From: Klebsiella sp. BIGb0407
GTDB taxonomy: Bacteria; Pseudomonadota; Gammaproteobacteria; Enterobacterales; Enterobacteriaceae
Direction of reading: 5' to 3'
Length of the DNA: 64,000 nt
Assembly (NCBI RefSeq): GCF_024807845.1
Contig: NZ_JANUEQ010000011.1
Location: 1-64,000, forward strand
The position numbers and the translations under genes were made by a program. Shown here in pieces: positions 40,567-52,260 of this stretch. The first letter of the stretch is position 1, and each line of letters starts with the position of its first letter. Under the pieces are notes generated by a model. It was given only the letters and a program-made list of their open reading frames with translations. It did not search any database and was not told where the DNA came from.

Positions 40567-40620
40567 CACTTTTATGCGCATAAAAGTGTGATTAATTACA
40601 TTTTTATGCGCATAAAAGTG
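40567..40620. repeat. Tandem 22-bp palindromes, possible operator
   Basis: CACTTTTATGC / GCATAAAAGTG is a perfect 22-bp palindrome at 40567-40588. A copy with one change (CATTTTTATGC) occupies 40599-40620, 32 bases on. The two lie 54 to 107 bases upstream of the ATPase start, over the expected promoter. Spacing of three helical turns suggests cooperative binding of a dimeric regulator. Confidence 0.85.
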
Positions 40621-40654
40621 TGTTAATTGATGATTTGTACGTTTTTTACGCCGA

Positions 40655-40849
40655 CTAACGGTCTGCTCTCTCTAAAAGGGGAATATTTTTATCAACGTGG
40701 TGTACTAACCCGTGGGGAAAATATAACGGGAAGTGGAGACTTTCCTGTGCTTTATCGCGGATAACGCAAACGCCAAAAGGGTACTGAGTAATTTTCTGGG
40801 AAGCATAAATACAGCCCACCCCCATCAGAGCGACCAGCAAAATGCTCAC
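40655..40849 (-). CDS. Doubtful small ORF
   Basis: A 64-codon frame from a GTG at 40849, with a hydrophobic start (MSILLVALMGVGC) that could be a signal with lipobox-like GVGC. No ribosome site precedes the GTG and an in-frame stop lies just upstream. I do not recognise the product. It could be a short lipoprotein, or a decayed gene end. Confidence 0.25.
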   Translation of the reverse strand: MSILLVALMGVGCIYASQKITQYPFGVCVIRDKAQESLHFPLYFPHGLVHHVDKNIPLLERADR

Positions 40850-40916
40850 CCGATTTTATCCATGCTCTGATTTGTAAGCCTGTCAGTTTTGCCATGCTTA
40901 TCTTGTCTCATTGCTG

Positions 40917-40968
40917 TGTACATAAACTGCGCGTCATAAATGCCAGTATGTACACGTCTATGTACATA
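40917..40968. promoter_or_regulatory. Cluster of TATGTACA sites
   Basis: TGTACATA (40917), TATGTACA (40947) and TATGTACATA (40959, itself a palindrome) form three related sites within 52 bases. They look like repeated half-sites of a regulator but I cannot name it. The nearest genes are the doubtful small ORF and yicC. Confidence 0.35.
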
Positions 40969-41011
40969 CGAAACACGCGCTCTAGTGATACATCATGAGA
41001 CTATATAAAAC

Positions 41012-41042
41012 AAAAAAGGCCATGATTTACAATGGCCTTTTT
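41012..41042. terminator. Bidirectional terminator beyond yicC
   Basis: AAAAAAGGCCAT and ATGGCCTTTTT pair around an eight-base loop. T runs lie on both strands, so it can serve yicC on the minus strand, 45 bases after its stop, and any plus-strand transcript. Confidence 0.85.
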
Positions 41043-41086
41043 ATCCTGACGAGACTTAGTGAGACAACGCGAGATCGCGTGAAACG

Positions 41087-41950
41087 TTACTCGATATTCT
41101 GAATCTGCTCGCGCATTTGCTCAATAAGCACTTTCAGTTCAATAGCTGAAGTCGTAATTTCAGAGTTGATAGACTTAGAAGCCAGGGTATTCGACTCGCG
41201 ATTAAACTCTTGCATCATAAAGTCGAGACGTCGGCCTACGGCTTCTTTTTTCTTCAGGATGTTATAGGTTTCTTTAATGTGGGCTTCGAGGCGGTCGAGT
41301 TCTTCAGCGACGTCGATACGCTGAGCCATCAACAGCAATTCTTGTTCCAGGCGAGTATTCTCAAGCTGGATATCTGCTTCTTCAAGTTTGCTGGTCAGAC
41401 GGTCACGCTGCCACTTTAGTACTTCTGGCATATGTGCACGGACTTTGACAATTTCAGCACTGACACCTTCCAGACGCTGTTCAATAAGCGTTTTTAAAGC
41501 CTGGCCTTCGGTTTCACGGGCAACAATGAAGTCGTCCAGAGCACCGTCCAGCGCCATCACTATTTCGGCCGCAATAGCATCCAGGTCCTGTTCCTGGGCA
41601 GACATTACGCCCGGCCAGCGCAGGATATCGACCGGATCGATTTCACCTTCATCACTTTGCATTTTGACCCACTGGGCAGCTTCTACCAGCTGTTTTGCCA
41701 GCTTTTCATTCAGCAGCAAAGAGGTCTGGGCGCGGGTATCGGGTTCAAAACGCAAATTACATTCAATTTTGCCGCGGGTCAGACGCGCACGAATACGTTC
41801 GCGCGCAACGGGCTCAAGGCTACGGAACTGTTCTGGCATGCGAATATAGGTTTCGAGATAACGCTGGTTTACCGAACGTAGTTCCCAGGAAGCAGAGCCC
41901 CACTCACCTTTAACTTCGCGCCGGGCGTAGGCGGTCATACTGCGTATCAT
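41087..41950 (-). CDS. yicC: YicC family endoribonuclease
   Basis: The 287-residue protein equals E. coli YicC in length, with the start MIRSMTAYARRE and the end NSEITTSAIELKVLIEQMREQIQNIE. E. coli YicC is reported to be an RNase acting on the small RNA RyhB, founding a stress-related endonuclease family. It diverges from rph, as in E. coli. Confidence 0.96.
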   Translation of the reverse strand: MIRSMTAYARREVKGEWGSASWELRSVNQRYLETYIRMPEQFRSLEPVARERIRARLTRGKIECNLRFEPDTRAQTSLLLNEKLAKQLVEAAQWVKMQSDEGEIDPVDILRWPGVMSAQEQDLDAIAAEIVMALDGALDDFIVARETEGQALKTLIEQRLEGVSAEIVKVRAHMPEVLKWQRDRLTSKLEEADIQLENTRLEQELLLMAQRIDVAEELDRLEAHIKETYNILKKKEAVGRRLDFMMQEFNRESNTLASKSINSEITTSAIELKVLIEQMREQIQNIE

Positions 41951-42017
41951 AGTCTGTATCCGTTTTAAGCTAATGTATGGGTTGATTATAGCTATGCCCG
42001 GCCACTCAAGATAGGAA

Positions 42018-42070
42018 TATACCCGTCATACTTCAAGTTGCCGAAGTCCACTCGAATTATTTTGGGTATA
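42018..42070. repeat. Internally deleted ERIC-like element (53 bp)
   Basis: TATACCCGTCATACTTCAAG and CTCGAATTATTTTGGGTATA, the two ERIC ends, are joined with only a short middle. The outer TATACCC/GGGTATA remain perfect inverted repeats. It lies between yicC and rph, near their promoters. Confidence 0.8.
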
Positions 42071-42126
42071 AGCGCCCGAAGTCCGTATAATACGCAGCCA
42101 CATTCGTTTTAGCTGGAGATGACCCC

Positions 42127-42843
42127 ATGCGTCCATCAGGCCGTCGCGCCGAGCAAGTGCGCCCTGTTACCTTGACCCGCCATTACACTAAACATGCTGA
42201 AGGTTCTGTACTGGTTGAGTTCGGTGATACTAAAGTACTTTGCACCGCTACCCTCGAAGAGGGCGTGCCCCGGTTTTTGAAAGGCCAGGGAAAAGGGTGG
42301 ATAACCGCCGAATACGGTATGTTGCCACGCGCGACTCATAGTCGTAATGCACGTGAAGCAGCAAAAGGTAAACAAGGGGGCAGAACTCTTGAGATCCAGC
42401 GTCTTATCGCTCGTTCGCTGCGCGCTGCTGTTGATTTAAAAGCATTAGGTGAATTTACCATTACCCTGGACTGTGATGTCTTGCAGGCCGATGGCGGAAC
42501 CCGCACAGCTTCTATCACCGGAGCCTGTGTTGCGCTGGCTGATGCCCTGAATGCTCTGGTTGCCAGCGGTAAAATCAAAAGCAACCCAATGAAGGGTATG
42601 GTTGCTGCTGTTTCTGTCGGTATAGTGAAGGGCGAAGCGCTTTGCGACTTAGAGTATGTTGAAGACTCCGCTGCTGAAACCGATATGAATGTCGTGATGA
42701 TGGAAGATGGCCGGATGATTGAGGTTCAGGGCACCGCTGAAGGTGAACCTTTCTCCCACGAGGAGCTACTGACGTTACTGGCACTGGCTCGAGGCGGTAT
42801 TGATTCCATTATCAGTACGCAGAAAGCGGCGTTAGAAAATTAA
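42127..42843 (+). CDS. rph: Ribonuclease PH
   Basis: A phosphorolytic 3'-5' exoribonuclease that trims tRNA precursors. The 238-residue frame is complete to the C-terminus ([12 protein letters not shown]), unlike E. coli K-12, where a frameshift destroys the enzyme and lowers pyrE expression. The phosphate- and RNA-binding [15 protein letters not shown] segment is present. Followed by the pyrE attenuator. Confidence 0.97.
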   Translation: MRPSGRRAEQVRPVTLTRHYTKHAEGSVLVEFGDTKVLCTATLEEGVPRFLKGQGKGWITAEYGMLPRATHSRNAREAAKGKQGGRTLEIQRLIARSLRAAVDLKALGEFTITLDCDVLQADGGTRTASITGACVALADALNALVASGKIKSNPMKGMVAAVSVGIVKGEALCDLEYVEDSAAETDMNVVMMEDGRMIEVQGTAEGEPFSHEELLTLLALARGGIDSIISTQKAALEN

Positions 42844-42849
42844 TTTTTA

Positions 42850-42880
42850 AAAAAAGGCGACTGAAGAGTCGCCTTTTTTA
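42850..42880 (+). terminator. pyrE attenuator terminator
   Basis: GGCGACT / AGTCGCC with a GAAG loop and seven T lies between rph and pyrE, starting 12 bases after the rph stop. In E. coli, coupling of translation and transcription at UTP-dependent pauses decides read-through into pyrE; the same layout is present here with an intact rph. Confidence 0.9.
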
Positions 42881-42912
42881 TATCTGTAAGTAATCTTTTA
42901 AGGAGTCAGTCG

Positions 42913-43554
42913 ATGAAACCGTATCAGCGCCAGTTTATTGAATTTGCACTTAATAAACAGGTACTCAAGTTTGGCGAATTTACGCTGAAATCCGGGCGTA
43001 CTAGCCCCTATTTCTTCAATGCCGGACTGTTCAATACCGGAAGCTGTCTGGCGCTATTGGGGCGGTTTTATGCTGCTGCGTTGATGGACTCAGAAGTTGA
43101 GTTTGATCTGCTATTTGGTCCTGCCTATAAAGGCATTCCGATTGCGACCACCACTGCTGTTGCTCTGGCAGAGCATCATGAACGCGATGTGCCTTACTGC
43201 TTTAACCGTAAAGAAGCCAAAGATCACGGTGAGGGGGGGAGCCTGGTGGGTAGCCCGCTGACCGGACGCATCATGTTAGTTGATGATGTTATTACCGCAG
43301 GAACGGCTATCCGTGAGTCAATGGAAATTATTGCCGCTCACGGCGCAAGCCTTGCCGGAGTGCTGATTTCTCTGGACAGACAAGAACGTGGCCGGGCTGA
43401 TATCTCCGCGATTCAGGAAGTTGAACGTGACTACCAGTGTAAGGTCACCTCGATTATTACTTTGCAGGATTTGATTAGCTATCTGGAAGAGAAACCTGAG
43501 ATGGCCGAGAGTCTGGCCAAAGTGCGCCAGTATCGGGAAGAGTACGGGGTATAA
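42913..43554 (+). CDS. pyrE: Orotate phosphoribosyltransferase
   Basis: Joins orotate and PRPP to OMP in pyrimidine synthesis. At 213 residues it equals E. coli PyrE. The PRPP-binding motif [13 protein letters not shown] lies near residue 120, and the flexible catalytic loop is [18 protein letters not shown] precedes the ATG. Convergent with slmA. Confidence 0.98.
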   Translation: MKPYQRQFIEFALNKQVLKFGEFTLKSGRTSPYFFNAGLFNTGSCLALLGRFYAAALMDSEVEFDLLFGPAYKGIPIATTTAVALAEHHERDVPYCFNRKEAKDHGEGGSLVGSPLTGRIMLVDDVITAGTAIRESMEIIAAHGASLAGVLISLDRQERGRADISAIQEVERDYQCKVTSIITLQDLISYLEEKPEMAESLAKVRQYREEYGV

Positions 43555-43572
43555 CTTACGTTCAGAGTTAAA

Positions 43573-43600
43573 TAACAGGGCCTGGCGGCCCTGTTATTAA
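43573..43600. terminator. Bidirectional terminator between pyrE and slmA
   Basis: TAACAGGGCC and GGCCCTGTTA form a perfect 10-bp stem with a TGGC loop. The slmA stop lies directly at its edge. The T tracts are weak (TTATTAAT), so it may be a hairpin barrier rather than a strong terminator. Confidence 0.7.
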
Positions 43601-44193
43601 TACAGCTGTGCTGCAATCAGTGGCCAGCGCTTATCAAAATCATCGGTTGGCAGATAGCGGAAATTACTGCGGACAAAGCGAGACAGTATGCCTTCGCAGT
43701 ACGCCAGCAACTGGCTAGCCAGTAACGACTCATCACTGACGAACCCTTCTCCTTCACGCATTTTCTTCTCGCGCATCACCTGGCGTAGCTGAGCCTCAAT
43801 ACGTTCAAACAGCTGGTTAATGCGGTCTTGTAACCTGTCCTGTTCAAACATCAGAGCATGTCCGGTTAAAATACGCGTCAGCCCTGGATTCTTTTCACCA
43901 AAGCCGAGCACTAACAGAACAATCAATCTCAGACGTGTCTGAGTGTCTTTTTCGTCTTTAAGTATCAGATTAATACGGGTAATCAGACTGTCTTCGATAA
44001 ACTCGATCAGGCTATCGAACATTTTCATCTTACTGGGAAAGTGTCGATACAATGCGGCTTCAGAAACACCCACAGATGCTGCAAGTTTTGCAGTGGTAAT
44101 GCGCTGACTGCCATCACTGGATTCGAGCATTTGTGCCAGAGACTGAAGTATTTCTTCGCGACGATTCCTTCTCGCTGCCTGTTTTTCTGCCAT
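43597..44193 (-). CDS. slmA: Nucleoid occlusion factor SlmA
   Basis: A TetR-family DNA-binding protein that blocks FtsZ rings over the nucleoid. The 198 residues equal E. coli SlmA. The helix-turn-helix is at residues about 30-52 ([20 protein letters not shown]) and the FtsZ-interacting C-terminal domain is conserved. It lies after dut in the coaBC-dut-slmA order. Confidence 0.98.
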   Translation of the reverse strand: MAEKQAARRNRREEILQSLAQMLESSDGSQRITTAKLAASVGVSEAALYRHFPSKMKMFDSLIEFIEDSLITRINLILKDEKDTQTRLRLIVLLVLGFGEKNPGLTRILTGHALMFEQDRLQDRINQLFERIEAQLRQVMREKKMREGEGFVSDESLLASQLLAYCEGILSRFVRSNFRYLPTDDFDKRWPLIAAQLY

Positions 44194-44311
44194 GTTCTAA
44201 AATACCCCTGAAAATCACCTTGTCAGGACAGGGCATAACCCTATGAAACCACAGGGCTATGCTGACTTTTTTAACGTTATTTATGCGTTATTGTGGCATG
44301 AATCAGTCATA

Positions 44312-44767
44312 TTACTGACGGCCGGAATGCCCGAAACCGCCTTCACCACGCAGGCTCGCATCAAAATCTTCGACCAGATTAAATTCAGCCTGTACGACGG
44401 GAACAAAGACCATCTGCGCAATACGCTCACCGGGTTGAATGGTGAAACTATCATGACCACGGTTCCAGACTGAAACCATTAGCTGCCCCTGGTAATCAGA
44501 GTCAATCAACCCGACCAGATTTCCCAGTACCACCCCATGCTTATGGCCTAAGCCTGAACGCGGTAAAATCACCGCAGCAAGAGAAGGGTCTGCAATATGA
44601 ATTGCCAGGCCGGTTGGTATCAGTGTGGTCGCGCCAGCAGGGAGTTCTACCGCACTGTCTAAACACGCACGCAGATCCAGCCCTGCAGAACCTTTGGTTG
44701 CATAGGTCGGGAGTGGAAATTCGTGGCCCACGCGAGGGTCTAAAATTTTAACGTCGATTTTTTTCAT
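44312..44767 (-). CDS. dut: dUTP diphosphatase
   Basis: Hydrolyses dUTP to dUMP, keeping uracil out of DNA. All five motifs of the trimeric family are seen: [34 protein letters not shown] and [10 protein letters not shown]. The ATG at 44767 gives 151 residues aligned with E. coli (MKKIDVKIL); an ATG directly before it at 44770 is as good. The start lies 20 bases inside the end of coaBC, so translation is coupled. Confidence 0.97.
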   Translation of the reverse strand: MKKIDVKILDPRVGHEFPLPTYATKGSAGLDLRACLDSAVELPAGATTLIPTGLAIHIADPSLAAVILPRSGLGHKHGVVLGNLVGLIDSDYQGQLMVSVWNRGHDSFTIQPGERIAQMVFVPVVQAEFNLVEDFDASLRGEGGFGHSGRQ

Positions 44768-45965
44768 CATAACGGATAACGATCTCGTCCAATAAAAGGT
44801 GTCCAAGGCGCACTTTAGGCGCGAAAGGTAAGACTTTGTCGCCTTCCTCCCAGAAAAGGTGCAATGAATTATTGTCGCTATTAAAGCCACTCTCGGTATG
44901 AGAGACATCATTGGCACAAATCAGGTCGAGTTTCTTACTCGCCCGTTTTTGTCGGGCGTATTCTTCCACATTATTTGTTTCGGCGGCAAATCCTACGACA
45001 TAAGGGCGATGCTCTGATAACGCGGCAACAGCAGCAACAATATCGGGGTTTTTAACCATTTTTATTGTAATTTCATCGCCTTGCTTTTTAATTTTGGCAT
45101 CAGCAATAGTTGCAGCACGATAATCAGCAACGGCGGCACAGCCAATAAATATATGCTGTCCGGCGATTTTTGCCTGAACAGTATCATGCATTTCTTGCGC
45201 CGTTGTGACATCCAGTCGTGCTATTCCTGCGGGAGCTGGCAAGGTTACCGGGCCGGAAACCAGCGTGACATTGGCTCCACGAGCCGCTGCGGCAATCGCA
45301 ATGGCATAGCCCATCTTGCCGGAGCTGTCGTTGGTAATATAACGCACCGGATCAAGGCGTTCGCGCGTTGGGCCTGCGGTAATCATAATATTGAGATGTT
45401 GCAGGCTATTGTCGGCCACAGAAAAATGCTCTACCGCCAGATCAACCAGAGCCAGAGGGTCAGGCATACGACCAGGGCCGATATCTCCACAGGCCTGGCT
45501 ACCGCTATCAGGGCCCCAGATAAGTACGCCACGTGCGTCCAGGGTCGCCAGATTCTGTTGAGTTACTGCTGCACGATACATCTGTTGATTCATTGCCGGG
45601 GCAACCGCAATCGGTGCCGGGGTGGCAAGGCAAATGGTACTCAGTAAATCATTCGCCATTCCGGCAGTAATGCGCGCGATAAGATCGGCGGTTGCCGGGG
45701 CAAGCAGCACCAAATCAGCCCACTTACCTAATTCAATATGGCCCATTGCGGCTTCTGCTGCCGGGTCCAATAAACTGTCTGAAACCGGATAGCCAGATAC
45801 CGCTTGTAAGCTTAGTGGAGTCACGAAGGCTTTGGCAGCTTCGGTCAGCACTACCCGGACGTCCGCCCCACGATCGCGTAGTCGGCGTACTAGCTCAGGG
45901 GTTTTATAAGCTGCGATGCCACCACTGACACCGAGCACAATTTTCTTACCGGAAAGACCAGTCAT
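44748..45965 (-). CDS. coaBC: Phosphopantothenoylcysteine synthetase/decarboxylase CoaBC
   Basis: Two consecutive coenzyme A steps in one polypeptide of 405 residues (E. coli 406). Residues 1-190 are the flavin-dependent decarboxylase CoaC ([10 protein letters not shown], catalytic His in [28 protein letters not shown]). Residues about 191-405 are CTP-dependent ligase CoaB ([28 protein letters not shown]). Divergent from radC. Confidence 0.98.
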   Translation of the reverse strand: MTGLSGKKIVLGVSGGIAAYKTPELVRRLRDRGADVRVVLTEAAKAFVTPLSLQAVSGYPVSDSLLDPAAEAAMGHIELGKWADLVLLAPATADLIARITAGMANDLLSTICLATPAPIAVAPAMNQQMYRAAVTQQNLATLDARGVLIWGPDSGSQACGDIGPGRMPDPLALVDLAVEHFSVADNSLQHLNIMITAGPTRERLDPVRYITNDSSGKMGYAIAIAAAARGANVTLVSGPVTLPAPAGIARLDVTTAQEMHDTVQAKIAGQHIFIGCAAVADYRAATIADAKIKKQGDEITIKMVKNPDIVAAVAALSEHRPYVVGFAAETNNVEEYARQKRASKKLDLICANDVSHTESGFNSDNNSLHLFWEEGDKVLPFAPKVRLGHLLLDEIVIRYDEKNRR

Positions 45966-46128
45966 GTTTTTTTCCGTTCAAGAATGCAGTTGATAGCTCA
46001 TTTTATCACAATCCTGTTTTCGCGCCTTTTTTCCGTTTTCGAGGTACTGCTCAAGATTACGCGCAGGTCATCGCACAGGGTGAAAGAATGCGCCATGATA
46101 ACTGTAGTTTGTTAAAGGAGTAACAAGC

Positions 46129-46794
46129 ATGATGCAAGATACCCCGTTACTACCGCGTGAAAAGCTGTTGCAGCATGGCGTTTGTGCTTTGACTGATGCT
46201 GAGTTACTGGCGCTATTTCTGCATACAGGCTACAAAAATATGCATGTACTGGCGTTTGCCCAGAGTTTGTTACAAGAATTTGGTTCACTGCATAATTTGC
46301 TGTCGGCTGATTACTCTCAATTCATAAATGTATATGGAATAGGGAAAGCGAAGTATGCCCAGCTACACGCGATCGCTGAGTTAGCGAGGCGTTATTATTA
46401 TTCTCGAGGCACTAAAAAATTATCGTTTAACAGCCCCGACAAGGTACGGGAGTATGTTCAGAGCCAGTTAGTAACTGAAGAAAGGGAAGTTTTTTTAGTT
46501 TTATTTCTCAATAACCAACATCATATTATTAAATCTGAGCGCTTGTTTAGCGGCTCGCTGGGGCATGTTGAAGTCCATCCCAGAGAAATTATTCGCGAAG
46601 CGATGAAATCTAACGCTGCGGCGGTTATACTAGCGCACAACCACCCATCTGGTATTGCTGAGCCGAGTAAAGCAGACCGTATGATAACGTCTCATATTGT
46701 CAAGGCCTGCTTATTAGTGGATATTCGGGTGCTTGATCATCTGGTAATTGGTCAAGGAGAGTACGTTTCTTTCGCCGAAAGAGGGTGGATTTAG
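46129..46794 (+). CDS. radC: RadC family JAB-domain protein
   Basis: A 221-residue protein of the RadC/YicR family. N-terminal helix-hairpin-helix-like region ([18 protein letters not shown]) is followed by the JAB metalloprotease-like fold with Zn motif [14 protein letters not shown]. Despite the name no DNA-repair role is proven. AAGGAG lies eight bases before the ATG. In E. coli it also precedes rpmBG. Confidence 0.95.
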   Translation: MMQDTPLLPREKLLQHGVCALTDAELLALFLHTGYKNMHVLAFAQSLLQEFGSLHNLLSADYSQFINVYGIGKAKYAQLHAIAELARRYYYSRGTKKLSFNSPDKVREYVQSQLVTEEREVFLVLFLNNQHHIIKSERLFSGSLGHVEVHPREIIREAMKSNAAAVILAHNHPSGIAEPSKADRMITSHIVKACLLVDIRVLDHLVIGQGEYVSFAERGWI

Positions 46795-46836
46795 AACAAT
46801 TCACACGATCCGTAAGGATCTTTGTCTGTTCGGGAC

Positions 46837-46865
46837 TTGAGCACGTGCCTTACTCAGCGTATACT
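46837..46865 (+). promoter_or_regulatory. rpmBG promoter
   Basis: TTGAGC and TATACT are separated by exactly 17 bases. The transcript would begin near 46872 and carry an untranslated leader of roughly 140 bases with several GC-rich hairpins, such as the segment around 46905-46965. Confidence 0.75.
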
Positions 46866-46988
46866 ACGCCACCTTTGAGAATCTCGGGTTTGGCATTATG
46901 CGCCTGGCACTGTGGTTCGCATTGAACCGCCAGGGACCAGGCTAGCGGCCTGACGAGGCGCCATAACCCTATACGAAGCTCGAGCTAA

Positions 46989-47246
<258 letters not shown>

Positions 47247-47263
47247 GTACTTAGAGGAAATAA

Positions 47264-47434
<171 letters not shown>

Positions 47435-47450
47435 TTTTTGTAACTTTGCT

Positions 47451-47477
47451 AAAAACCCGGCTTGCCGGGTTTTTTTA
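47451..47477 (+). terminator. rpmBG terminator
   Basis: AACCCGGC / GCCGGGTT with a TT loop is followed by seven T, 17 bases after rpmG. Confidence 0.93.
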
Positions 47478-47513
47478 TGTCTTGAATCTGAGCATCACCT
47501 GTTTTTCCCTTCT

Positions 47514-47549
47514 GGCAGCACCCTGGTAACTTGAAGCATGACGGGTATT
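47514..47549. repeat. Half ERIC-like repeat
   Basis: Read on the minus strand the stretch gives ATACCCGTCATGCTTCAAGT and CCAGGGTGCTGCC, the left part of the elements at 12939 and 42018. The right half is absent. Confidence 0.6.
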
Positions 47550-47614
47550 TATCTTCATCTTTGCTCGGGCTACTATCACATCTCTGACCGCTCAATCCTT
47601 TATACGGGGGAGTC

Positions 47615-48424
47615 ATGCCTGAATTACCCGAGGTAGAAACCAGTCGTCGTGGTATTGAACCACATCTGGTTGGTGCCAAAATTTTACATGCCGTGGTACG
47701 TAACGGGCGTTTACGCTGGCCGGTATCTGATGAGATTCATGCTCTCAGCGATAAAACCGTACTCAGTGTCCAACGGCGAGCAAAATACCTGCTGGTGGAG
47801 CTGGCCGATGGCTGGATTATTATTCATCTCGGGATGTCGGGTAGCCTGCGAATTCTCGCAGAAGAGAGTCCGGCCCAGAAACACGATCATGTTGACCTGG
47901 TGATGGATAACGGCAAGGTACTGCGTTATACCGACCCTCGTCGCTTTGGAGCTTGGTTGTGGACGCCAACGCTGGAAGAATGCAGTGTATTGTCACATCT
48001 CGGCCCTGAGCCGCTGAGCGATGAATTTAACCCTCGTTACCTGCAAGAGAAGTCCGCCAGTAAGAAAACGGCGATTAAACCCTGGTTAATGGATAATAAG
48101 CTGGTGGTGGGCGTCGGAAATATCTATGCCAGCGAGTCTTTATTTGCCGCGGGTATTCATCCGGACCGTCTTGCTAACTCCCTGTCACCTGCTGAATATA
48201 AACGACTGGTTATGGTGATTAAAGCGGTTCTGACGCGTTCTATTGAGCAAGGGGGAACCACGCTGAAGGATTTTCTGCAGTCAGATGGTAAGCCGGGATA
48301 TTTTGCTCAGGAACTTCAAGTATATGGGCGGGAAGGCGAAGCTTGCCGCACCTGCGGTACGGCAATCAGCGCCAGTAAGCACGGGCAACGCAGTACTTAC
48401 TATTGCCGTCGTTGTCAGCATTGA
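47615..48424 (+). CDS. mutM: Formamidopyrimidine-DNA glycosylase (Fpg)
   Basis: Removes 8-oxoguanine and formamidopyrimidines from DNA. The 269 residues begin MPELPEVET (Pro2 is the catalytic nucleophile, Glu3 the acid), contain the helix-two-turn-helix [12 protein letters not shown], and end in a zinc finger with four cysteines (CRTCG...YYCRRC). GGGGGA precedes the ATG. Its stop touches the stop of convergent coaD, with no base between. Confidence 0.98.
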   Translation: MPELPEVETSRRGIEPHLVGAKILHAVVRNGRLRWPVSDEIHALSDKTVLSVQRRAKYLLVELADGWIIIHLGMSGSLRILAEESPAQKHDHVDLVMDNGKVLRYTDPRRFGAWLWTPTLEECSVLSHLGPEPLSDEFNPRYLQEKSASKKTAIKPWLMDNKLVVGVGNIYASESLFAAGIHPDRLANSLSPAEYKRLVMVIKAVLTRSIEQGGTTLKDFLQSDGKPGYFAQELQVYGREGEACRTCGTAISASKHGQRSTYYCRRCQH

Positions 48425-49676
<1,252 letters not shown>

Positions 49677-49677
<1 letters not shown>

Positions 49678-50951
49678 TAGTGACTCCGTTGTGGCAGATA
49701 GGGTTCAAGAATTTGCAGCAGTCGCTGAAGAGCACCCTGATTTTGATGAAGAAATTCCACTGCATGGCGTCCCGTATAGAGACGATAGTCTTCATCGGTC
49801 AGTAAGGTTGATATCTCTTTGGCGATAGACTCTGCATCGGTAACCGTAATTAATCCATCGGCTTGCTGTAATTTAGCGCAGATGTCCTTAAAGTTGAAAG
49901 TATGTGTTCCCATCAACACCGGGATAGCATGTGCTGCGGGTTCTAGCGGGTTATGCCCACCGCGTTCCACCAGGCTGCCACCGACAAAAGCGATATCAGC
50001 AATACCGTACAGGAGCATCAACTCGCCCATGCTATCGCCGATGACAACCTGAGTACTGGTTGATGGGACCTCATTACTGCTACGTAATATATAGCTGAAG
50101 CCCGCTTTTCTTATCAGCGTTTGGGCATCGGCAAAGCGTTCAGGGTGACGAGGGACAAGAATTAATAGCAAGTCCGGGAAAGATTCCAGCAACTGGCGAT
50201 GGGCTTCAAGAATAATGCGCTCTTCCCCGTCATGGGTACTCGCAGCAATCCACACTTTACGATGTGGGGCCCACTGACTTCTGAGGGCAATGGCTCTTGC
50301 TGCAAGCTCAGGGGTCACAGAAATATCAAACTTGAGACTTCCGGTAACAGTCAACTGATTGCGTTTAAGCCCTAAGTCGATGAAGCGCTGGCCATCTTCT
50401 TCATTTTGAGCGGCTATCAGCGTGATTCGACTCATCAAACGCCGGGCGAAATGACCTAATTTTTTATAACCCTTCGCTGAACGTTCAGAAAGGCGTGCAT
50501 TGGCAATAACGAGAGGAATTTTTCTTTTATGGAGTATGGCTATCATATTCGGCCAGAGCTCTGTCTCCATAACAATGACCAATTTTGGACGCGTTGTATC
50601 GAAAAAGCGATTCATGGCACAGGGCAAGTCATAGGGCAAATAAACATGATGGACATTTTTGCCAAATGCCGACTGCGCACGTTCCGACCCTGTAGGTGTC
50701 ATGGTCGTTACGGTAATAGGTAAGGTCGGGTAGCGATGTCTGAGCGCACGGACTAAAGGTATCGCCGTCAGTGTTTCACCCACTGATACTGAATGCAGTA
50801 GGATTCCGTCTGGCGCAACCTTCCCATGGCAGAAACCATAGCGTTCTAACCAGCGTTTACGATAGGCGGGGGCTTTACGACTACGCAGTAATAACCGCAC
50901 CCACACAAAGGGCTGGATAAGATAGATCAGGGCGGTATACAGTGATTCCAA
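49677..50951 (-). CDS. waaA: Kdo transferase WaaA (KdtA)
   Basis: Adds two Kdo residues to lipid IVA at the inner face of the inner membrane, an essential core step. The 424 residues match E. coli KdtA closely: N-terminal membrane anchor ([15 protein letters not shown]), [15 protein letters not shown] with catalytic Glu, [18 protein letters not shown] and [18 protein letters not shown]. The start codon is TTG (E-S-LYTAL follows), in line with E. coli MLELLYTAL. Confidence 0.97.
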
Positions 50952-51158
50952 GCGAGTTACCCGTTCTTGATTATCGGCGCACGAATTCTAAGCATTCGTC
51001 ATCTGTAAATCTATTACTTTTGTTGAGGCTAACAAAAACTAGCCGCCACTTTAGGATTTTCTCAAAATAATCCTTCTTACTGGCTGTATATTTATCCTCA
51101 GTTTCTTGCCGGTTGAGGATTCCTGATTTGCCAGCCATTACATCTTTAGCAAAGAGAA

Positions 51159-52259
51159 TTAATTATGGAAGGTAATATTCTCTCGATATTGTTCGCAGAT
51201 AATCTTAATACTGAAGCGTTGTAGCGTGTTTTGATCTATCGGTGGTGGATTATCGTAAATATCTTTCATTGTTCTGGCGAGCGAAGCGCTATCGAGGTCG
51301 CTCAGTCCCCGTGCTAACTCCCCAATCAGTATTTCAGCGGGCCCGCCCGGACAGCGGGTGCTGACAACCGGCGTATTCACTATCAATGCCTCAACCAGAA
51401 CGTTACCAAAGCCCTCACTATCAGAACTGGACACTAATAACCGGGCCGATTTTATCCAGGGGAGTGGATTAGCCTGAAAGCCCTTCAAAATGACGCGATC
51501 GCTAATTCCGAGCTCTTTAGCGAGTGCTGTTATTTTAGCTGTTTGTTCGGCGTTACCCTGGCCCAGGAGTAACAATGGTGCCTTGATATGGCTTTGTGCA
51601 TAAGCCTGAAGCAAACGGTCATGACGCTTAGCCTGATGGAAGCGGCCGACATGAATAATGTAGTCCTGTTCTGGAATGTCGCAGGGTTGTTCTGAACTCT
51701 GTCTGATAGCTTCGAGATCAAAAGGATTATAAATAGTACGTAATTTTGAGGGAGTCACGCCACAGACCTCTACGAGATCCTTGCCAACAGCGGCTGAAAC
51801 GGTAATTACATTACGGTTCTGATAAACCTGTTTGATTTTTTGCTTTTTAAGCCAGCGATTGAATCCTGTCCGGTGCCCTAAATAAGAGGTCGAAAACACG
51901 CCATGCAGGCAGAACCAGAGTGGGCGTGACTTCAGCATTTTACTTCGTGCAACAATGCGATCTGTTTTATGAAGATTCGACAGTATCAGGTCAAATTTAC
52001 CCGTTTTTTCAGCTTGTTCCAGTGCTTTATCCAATAAACGAGCACGACGTGAAAGCTCTGTAAGCTTCCGCCAGGGTGATTTATCTGTGTCTTTAATAAC
52101 CTGGTAATGCAATCCGGTAGGGATCGGGTAGTCACAAACATCCCGCAATGAAAACAACGACACGTTATCTCCTTCCCGAATAAAATTCTCGGCAAGCGTT
52201 AATACCACTTTTTCAGCACCGCCGCCGGGAAGCCCATCGATAATAAATAAAACATTCAT
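51159..52259 (-). CDS. wabH: LPS core glycosyltransferase, WabH-like
   Basis: A GT4-family (GT-B fold) enzyme of 366 residues. It begins MNVLFIIDGLPGGGAEKVVL, and the nucleotide-sugar site DSEGFGNVLVEALIVNTPVVSTRCPGGPAEIL is evident in parts. Next to wabG it is most likely WabH, which in Klebsiella adds GlcNAc to the GalA. An ATG three codons earlier lies inside the wabG end. Specificity is inferred from context. Confidence 0.8.
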   Translation of the reverse strand: MNVLFIIDGLPGGGAEKVVLTLAENFIREGDNVSLFSLRDVCDYPIPTGLHYQVIKDTDKSPWRKLTELSRRARLLDKALEQAEKTGKFDLILSNLHKTDRIVARSKMLKSRPLWFCLHGVFSTSYLGHRTGFNRWLKKQKIKQVYQNRNVITVSAAVGKDLVEVCGVTPSKLRTIYNPFDLEAIRQSSEQPCDIPEQDYIIHVGRFHQAKRHDRLLQAYAQSHIKAPLLLLGQGNAEQTAKITALAKELGISDRVILKGFQANPLPWIKSARLLVSSSDSEGFGNVLVEALIVNTPVVSTRCPGGPAEILIGELARGLSDLDSASLARTMKDIYDNPPPIDQNTLQRFSIKIICEQYRENITFHN

Positions 52260-52260
52260 A

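Noticed and set aside
39200-40849. Toxin-antitoxin reading of the DUF4143 gene and the small minus ORF
   Set aside because: The small frame has no ribosome site and does not resemble an antitoxin; DUF4143 ATPases are usually solitary.
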